47,811 nt of DNA, from the NCBI RefSeq assembly GCF_003932845.1, contig NZ_RQZH01000023.1, forward strand, positions 1-47,811, given 5' to 3'. The notes under the pieces were generated by a model. The model did no database searches. It worked only from the letters and a program-made list of their open reading frames with translations, and had not been told where the DNA came from. This document shows positions 43,047-47,811 of the stretch, piece after piece. The position numbers and the translations under genes were made by a program. The stretch's first letter is position 1, and each line of letters starts with the position of its first letter. The stretch is from Prevotella sp. OH937_COT-195. GTDB lineage: Bacteria; Bacteroidota; Bacteroidia; Bacteroidales; Bacteroidaceae.

Positions 43047-43496
43047 TTAGCGGTGTTCCGTTTTCATGCTGCATTCGGGACAGATGCCTTTCAGCACATA
43101 GTTGATACTGTGCAGGTGGAAACCGTCCGGGAGTTCTACCACCGGCACATGGATATTGGTGAGACAGAATGCGCGATGACATTCGGTGCAGTAGAAATGC
43201 GTGTGTTCGTCCTCGATAATATCTTCACATTCGCAGTCCTCCGGACAAACGTTATACTTTACCGAGCCGCTGCCGTCGTCAACGGCATGTATCAGTCCGT
43301 GGGCAAGGAATAAGTTTAGCGCACGAGAAATGGTACTCTTGTCAACCGATGGCAGCAATCGCTCCAATTCCGGCAACGACACCATCTCGTCTCCGCGGTA
43401 CATCTGTCGCAATATGAGGATACGAGTTGGTGTCGGAGTTATGTTGCGATGCAGCAATACGTTCAAGATGTACTGCCTTCCTCCTTTTTTATCCAT
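43047..43496 (-). CDS. Fur-family transcriptional repressor
   Basis: The 149-residue protein has the Fur N-terminal winged helix (NITPTPTRILILRQMYRGDE, then PSVDKSTISRALNLFLAHGL as recognition helix) and a C-terminal dimerisation domain with metal ligands: HTHFYCTECHRAFC and a final CPEC pair that would hold structural zinc. Cys-rich DCECEDIIEDEH precedes. Whether it senses iron, zinc or peroxide cannot be read from these residues alone. It starts 90 bp after the OPT transporter gene on the same strand, across a strong hairpin. Confidence 0.85.
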   Translation of the reverse strand: MDKKGGRQYILNVLLHRNITPTPTRILILRQMYRGDEMVSLPELERLLPSVDKSTISRALNLFLAHGLIHAVDDGSGSVKYNVCPEDCECEDIIEDEHTHFYCTECHRAFCLTNIHVPVVELPDGFHLHSINYVLKGICPECSMKTEHR

Positions 43497-43514
43497 TATT
43501 ATATCTTCGTTTTC

Positions 43515-43578
43515 TTTTCTGCGGCAATACCATAAGTCTCTCGCCCGTACGAGGACTTATGGATTATGCCGCAGAAAA
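43515..43578. terminator. Long hairpin between the OPT transporter and Fur-family genes
   Basis: TTTTCTGCGGCA pairs with TGCCGCAGAAAA, and CCATAAGTC with GACTTATGG, with a small internal loop between. It begins 8 bp after the OPT stop on the minus strand. It probably ends the sirtuin-OPT transcript, although no U-run follows. Confidence 0.65.
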
Positions 43579-43586
43579 ATGTCTTT

Positions 43587-45590
43587 TTATTTCTTCGTTG
43601 CCTTGATAAAATAGGTTATCAAGCAGACGTATGCCACGAGCGAGCAAACCTCCGAGAGAGAGTTCTGCAGCCACGCATCGTTGAGCAGATTGACACCACC
43701 AAAGCGCATCAGTGCACTCACCACGCCCATAAGGGCACCACCTGCGATGAAACCCGAAGCGATGAGTGTTCCTTTTTCGCCGCGTTCTCTGTTTACTTCG
43801 GCATTCTTTGAGCGTGACGTAACGAACCAGTTTACCGCACCGCCCACGAGCAGCGGAATGTTGAGTTGTATGGGTATGAACATTCCGAGTGCAAACGGCA
43901 GAGCCGGTATTTTGCAAAAAGTGAGCACTATGGCTATTGCCGCACCTATGGCATAAAGCACCCACGGTGCGCCCACGCCGCTCATCAAAGGCTCTATCAC
44001 TGCCGCCATGGCATTGGCCTGCGGTGCCGCGAGTTCGCCCGATGCGAAATTATAAGTCTGGTTGAGTACTATCATCACACCGCCCACCGTGGCTGCCGAC
44101 ACCAGCGTGCCGAGAAATTTCCACGTCTCTTGTTTTCTCGGAGTTGTTCCAAGCCAGTAACCTATCTTGAGATCGGTAATGAAAGAACCTGCCACCGAAA
44201 GCGCAGTACATACCACACCGCCCATTATCAGAGCCGCAAGCATGCCGCCGGGACCTTTCATTCCCACGGCAACCATTACCACCGAAGCGAGAATGAGAGT
44301 CATAAGCGTCATTCCGGACACGGGGTTCGAGCCTACGATTGCAATGGCGTTGGCTGCCACCGTGGTGAAGAGGAATGCTATTACGGCAACGAGCAGGATG
44401 CCCACCACGGCGAAAAGGAGGTTGTCCATGACGCCGAACCAAAAGAAGATGAACGTCAGTATTAGCGTTATCGCCGTGCCCACGGCAATTATCTTGAACG
44501 GAAGATCCCTGTCTGTGCGACGTTCTGCCACGACAGCATCAGTTTTGGCACCCTCGTCATGCGATGCTGCGGCTGCGGCTTTTTGCGGACCGAGACGCAT
44601 TATAGCAGCCTTTATTATTGGCCAACTCTTAATTATTCCTATCACGCCCGACATCGCAATGCCTCCGATACCTATGCTCTTGCCGTATGCCTTGAATATA
44701 TCCTCGGGCGACATGCCGCCCACGGCGGTGGTTATCGACGGATCCCACTGGTTGAGCACGGTGTCCGGAAACAGCAGTGCCATGCCCGGTACAATGATCC
44801 ACCACACTGCCAGCGAGCCGAGACATATTATAAACGAGTATTTAAGACCGATGATGAAACCCAATCCGAGTACTGCCGCGCCGGTGTTGACCTTGAAAAC
44901 GAGTTTTGCCTTGTCTGCCAACGTCTCGCCAAAGCCCATGACACGGGTGGTGAAATTCTCGTTCCACCAGCCGAAAGTGCTTACGATGAAGTCGTAAAGA
45001 CCGCCGATGATGCCCGCAAGAAGCAACGGCTTGGCTTGCGAACCGCCTTTCTCTCCGCTCACGAGAACCTGCGTTGTCGCCGTGGCTTCGGGGAAAGGAT
45101 ATTTTCCGTGCATGTCTTTAACGAAGTATTTGCGGAACGGTATGAGGAACAATATTCCCAAAATTCCACCGAGGAGCGAAGCAAAGAACACCTTGAAGAA
45201 CGATGCACTCATAGCGTCTCCGTACTTGGCCTGCAAGATATAAATGGCAGGCAGCGTGAATATTGCACCGGCCACTACCGCTCCCGAGCATGCCCCGATG
45301 CTCTGAATGATGACATTCTCGCCCAAACCTTGCTTGCGTTTGGCCGCCGTACTCACGCCCACGGCAATGATTGCGATGGGTATTGCCGCCTCGAACACCT
45401 GTCCTACCTTAAGTCCGAGATATGCTGCGGCTGCCGAGAATAATACCGCCATCACTATGCCCCACGTCACGCTCCACGCGTTTACCTCCGGATATTGTCG
45501 GTCAGGGTTCATAACCGGTGTGTACTCTTCACCCTCTTTCAGTTCCCGGAAAGCATTATCGGGAAGTTGTGTTTTTTCTTTTTCGTTCAT
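43587..45590 (-). CDS. OPT-family oligopeptide/metal-chelate transporter
   Basis: The 667-residue protein has about 14-16 membrane helices and the OPT start NPDRQYPEVNAWSVTWGIVM followed by AYLGLKVGQVFEAAIPIAII. KYFVKDMHGKYPFPEATATTQ (the KYPFPE type motif) is diagnostic. Members import peptides or metal-siderophore complexes with protons across the inner membrane. It begins 29 bp after the sirtuin gene, so these two form an operon. The Fur-family regulator that follows raises the possibility of metal-chelate import, but that is inference. Confidence 0.92.
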   Translation of the reverse strand: MNEKEKTQLPDNAFRELKEGEEYTPVMNPDRQYPEVNAWSVTWGIVMAVLFSAAAAYLGLKVGQVFEAAIPIAIIAVGVSTAAKRKQGLGENVIIQSIGACSGAVVAGAIFTLPAIYILQAKYGDAMSASFFKVFFASLLGGILGILFLIPFRKYFVKDMHGKYPFPEATATTQVLVSGEKGGSQAKPLLLAGIIGGLYDFIVSTFGWWNENFTTRVMGFGETLADKAKLVFKVNTGAAVLGLGFIIGLKYSFIICLGSLAVWWIIVPGMALLFPDTVLNQWDPSITTAVGGMSPEDIFKAYGKSIGIGGIAMSGVIGIIKSWPIIKAAIMRLGPQKAAAAASHDEGAKTDAVVAERRTDRDLPFKIIAVGTAITLILTFIFFWFGVMDNLLFAVVGILLVAVIAFLFTTVAANAIAIVGSNPVSGMTLMTLILASVVMVAVGMKGPGGMLAALIMGGVVCTALSVAGSFITDLKIGYWLGTTPRKQETWKFLGTLVSAATVGGVMIVLNQTYNFASGELAAPQANAMAAVIEPLMSGVGAPWVLYAIGAAIAIVLTFCKIPALPFALGMFIPIQLNIPLLVGGAVNWFVTSRSKNAEVNRERGEKGTLIASGFIAGGALMGVVSALMRFGGVNLLNDAWLQNSLSEVCSLVAYVCLITYFIKATKK

Positions 45591-45619
45591 GGTTTTTATT
45601 TTGTTATCGTTTCTTTTTA

Positions 45620-46315
45620 TTACATCAATTCTGCAAAAAGTTGTTCCATTCCTGCCGATGCACCTTTCTTAATATGGGTGACGGAACTTTTCCCGTTTCC
45701 GATTACATCGTTGGGGTCTATCAGATAGACCGGAACGCCGTTACGTGCGTAGCGCACAAGACCGGCAGCAGGATACACCACCATCGATGTGCCTATTATT
45801 ATCACGATGTCGGCATCGGCAACACAATCTGCAGCCACACTGATGTTGGGTACCGCCTCGCCGAAAAACACTATGTAAGGACGTAGCAGCGAACCGTCGG
45901 CGGCAAGTTCGCCGGGCTTTATCTCCAATCGTTCTCCGCCAAGCTGCACATGGCATCGGGTGTCTTCCACATCGCGGCTCGAGCATGCTTTCATAAGTTC
46001 GCCATGCAGATGAATTACCTTTGTGCTGCCCGCCGCCTCGTGAAGATTATCCACATTCTGCGTAACTACCGTCACATCATATTTCTCCTCGAGCCTTGCC
46101 ACGAGCAGATGTCCGTTATTGGGACTGACACCGTTGTATTTCGTTCGCAGCATGTTATAAAAAGCATTCACATATTCAGGGTCGCTCTCCCATGCCTCGT
46201 GGGTGGCCACACGAGACACCGGATTGTTCTCCCATAGTCCGTCGTCGGCACGGAAAGTACTCAATCCGCTTTCCACCGACATTCCCGCACCCGTCAATAC
46301 GACTATCTTTTTCAT
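45620..46315 (-). CDS. Sir2-family NAD-dependent protein deacylase
   Basis: Start at 46315 gives 231 residues, MKKIVVLTGAGMSVESGLST. NAD-binding motifs are GAGMSVESGLSTFR (9-22), TQNVDNLHEAAGS and the catalytic histidine region HLHGE; RPYIVFFGEAVP and GTSMVVYPAAGL follow. The usual four zinc cysteines are not complete (CSSRD and TRCH only), as in other short bacterial sirtuins. It removes acyl groups from lysines using NAD+. The longer frame to 46348 adds 11 residues without support. A perfect promoter precedes it and the OPT gene follows in the same operon. Confidence 0.92.
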   Translation of the reverse strand: MKKIVVLTGAGMSVESGLSTFRADDGLWENNPVSRVATHEAWESDPEYVNAFYNMLRTKYNGVSPNNGHLLVARLEEKYDVTVVTQNVDNLHEAAGSTKVIHLHGELMKACSSRDVEDTRCHVQLGGERLEIKPGELAADGSLLRPYIVFFGEAVPNISVAADCVADADIVIIIGTSMVVYPAAGLVRYARNGVPVYLIDPNDVIGNGKSSVTHIKKGASAGMEQLFAELM

Positions 46316-46393
46316 ATCATCAGAATTAAGTTGTTTTGTCAGCAACACTTCCTACTTAACATTTGGAAGTCCTGCCGTATGTTTTTCCGTTTG

Positions 46394-46425
46394 CAAAAAT
46401 AACGATAAAATTTATTAGTAGCAAA
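46394..46425 (-). promoter_or_regulatory. Consensus promoter of the sirtuin-OPT operon
   Basis: TTTG (46422-46425) and TATTTTTG (46394-46401) on the minus strand are 20 bp apart, a full -33/-7 match. The ATG is 78 bp downstream. Confidence 0.72.
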
Positions 46426-46990
46426 CAAACACTCGCTTTATTTCTCATCGGCAGGGAAAAACAAAGTCATGTATTTACAGCGATCAGACATTACATTACA
46501 CCGTTTCGGGGATAAGACAATAAGAAAAATACACCATAAATTCTGTTTGCGATGTAACATTTACCACATACTTGTTTAAAGGTTTACATTTCAACATTTT
46601 GATGATAAATAAAGCATAGCAATAAGATTTTGACACGCATGAAAGCATTTTTTATCCGACAACAACATTGATCAATGTCTTTTTGCAATATGCTTAAATT
46701 TTAACTTGTCCGAATTTGGTATCCTTTCGTGCAACAATTTCACCGATTTTATAAAGTAATTCCGCCGAAATTGCGATGCAAAATCGGCGGAATTGGTTTG
46801 CCGTTCGATTTATCACGTCGTTCAAGATGTAATAACTACGCGAGTTCGGCATTAAAATTCTTGTTAAATTAATTGATAAAACAGAAAATGTCAGGAGTTT
46901 CCTTTAACGAAGTGAAAAACTTTGTCCTAGGTAATCATAGCGGATTTTGTTTGTATTTTATTGGTTTTGAAGACTATAAAGATACAATAA
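46426..46990. other. AT-rich intergenic stretch before the insertion sequence
   Basis: No gene is seen. The stretch holds one stem-loop repeat (46758-46794). The left end of the insertion sequence must lie in its right part, but I could not identify the terminal repeat; CCTAGGTAATCATAG at 46925 is one possible area. Confidence 0.4.
46758..46794. repeat. Stem-loop repeat, copy C (CCGCCGA-N15-TCGGCGG family)
   Basis: AATTCCGCCGA pairs perfectly over 11 bp with TCGGCGGAATT around a 15-nt loop. The core and loop length equal copy A (20714-20756), while the outer stem differs but stays paired. Confidence 0.65.
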
Positions 46991-47811
46991 TTTCCGCAGA
47001 TTACCGACTACAAAATTACGGAAATTTTCTGTGCCGTGGATGAATTTTGCAAAGAATTTGATAAGCAGATGGATAAAAGGTCTCTGATGTCCTCTAATGG
47101 TAAGGCGCGCCGCTTCCGAAAGGCATCCCTCTCCGACAGTGAGATTATGACCATCTTGATAGTGTTCCAGTTCGGCTCGTTCCGCAATTTCAAGCATTAC
47201 TACCTCTTCTTCATCAGGGAGCACATGAAAACATCCTTCCCCCATGCCGTATCCTACAACCGCTTCGTGGAACTCGAGAGCCGCGTGTTCTTCCGGATGA
47301 TGTTCTTCCTGAACCTCTCTGCCTTCGGGCGCTGTACAGGCATCAGCTTCGCGGACTCTGCAATGGTTCCGGTCTGCCATAATCTCAGACGTTATGCCAA
47401 CAAGGTCTTCAAAGGCCCGGCTACCGACGGGAAAGGAACGATGGGATGGTGTCACGGCTTCAAGCTGCATCCGGTCTGCAACGACAGGGGAGAGATCATC
47501 ACGTTCTGTTTCACAGGAGCCAACGTCGATGACAGGGATCCCAAAGTATGGGCTGTACTGGCAAAGAAGCTCTACGGAAAGCTCTTTGCAGACAGGGGAT
47601 ACATATCACCAAGGCTCTTCGACATGCTCTTTGAGGATGGAATACATCTGGTCACGGGCATCAGAACGAACATGAAGAACAGGCTCATGCCCATGTGGGA
47701 CAAGGTGATGCTGAGAAGAAGGTGCATCATCGAGACCATCAATGACATGCTCAAGAATACCGCACAACTGGTACACTCAAGGCACAGGTCGGTCAACAAT
47801 TTCATCATGAG
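46991..47811 (+). CDS. IS982-family transposase, running off the window end
   Basis: The frame is open from 46991 (after TAA) to the window edge, 273 codons. The protein reads ITEIFCAVDEFCKEF, then LSDSEIMTILIVFQF and the catalytic DDE triad: Asp in FADSAMVPV (codon 47354), Asp in LFADRGYISPRLF (47591) and Glu in CIIETINDMLKN (47732). This is the IS982 family. No ATG occurs before codon 47072 (Met in KQMDKR), so either a non-ATG start (for example GTG at 47036 or ATT) is used or the 5' end is damaged. About the last 20-30 residues and the right terminal repeat are beyond the window. Confidence 0.85.

Noticed and set aside
43587..45590. Long plus-strand open frames opposite the OPT gene (e.g. 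44167-44997, 44559-45443)
   Set aside because: Shadows of the transporter gene with His/Arg/Cys-rich or Ser/Thr-rich translation and no start signals.
1..47811. CRISPR arrays, tRNA and rRNA genes, known riboswitches
   Set aside because: Read for regularly spaced repeats and typical RNA-gene motifs, including near the purine and uracil permease genes; none seen by eye, though a covariance-model search was not possible.

Overview
The window is from a Bacteroidales bacterium. The evidence is the recurring Bacteroidetes promoter -7 box (TAnnTTTG, often with TTTG about 20 bp upstream), an S46 dipeptidyl-peptidase, WbqC and DUF5020 proteins, and a CTnDOT-type integrative element. The gut/oral Prevotellaceae seem the best fit, but that is inference. 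No rRNA or tRNA gene was recognised.

Layout. (1) 1-1100: a MATE exporter cut by the window edge, and the AraC-type regulator upstream of it. (2) About 1.2-14.4 kb: one end of a CTnDOT-like conjugative element. It carries a DUF4099/DUF3945 protein, a type IA topoisomerase III (counterpart of CTnDOT Exc), a DUF1896 protein, a giant methylase/SNF2-helicase split by an in-frame TAA, four small helix-turn-helix (excisionase-like) proteins in two divergent pairs, a RhuM-like protein and an IntDOT-like tyrosine recombinase. A GTANNTTTGC core lies 124 bp beyond the integrase start and probably marks the element/chromosome junction. A 28-bp box occurs at exactly the same distance from the -7 box of two element promoters. 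(3) 14.7-20.5 kb: nucleobase uptake (AzgA/PbuG-type permease with a Tsx-like outer-membrane channel; UraA), an FMN-binding/[4Fe-4S] membrane protein, and a membrane protein with a winged-helix regulator. (4) 21-32 kb: a Gtf3-like glycosyltransferase, a lipoprotein, a DPP7-type S46 peptidase, a flippase, an SpmA-SpmB fusion, and pyruvate formate-lyase with its activase. Two inverted copies of a ~200-bp MITE-like repeat flank 22.1-28.8 kb. (5) 32.8-36.2 kb: dapB, lepB, a signal-peptidase paralogue lacking both catalytic residues, and wbqC. (6) 36.3-46.3 kb: LOG-family hydrolase, DEAD-box RNA helicase with a structured leader, an RNA-methyltransferase-like protein, SerB, a secreted FMN-binding protein, a lipocalin-like lipoprotein, a Fur-family regulator, an OPT transporter and a sirtuin. 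(7) From 46.99 kb: an IS982-family transposase running off the end.

How parts work together. The element module carries integration, excision control and DNA processing. The chromosomal part is mostly housekeeping: nucleobase import, fermentation through PFL, peptide degradation and import, lysine/peptidoglycan precursor synthesis and protein export. The most distinctive non-coding content is a set of dispersed stem-loops, the MITE pair and shared promoter-proximal boxes. I found no wholly new multi-gene defence or metabolic system.
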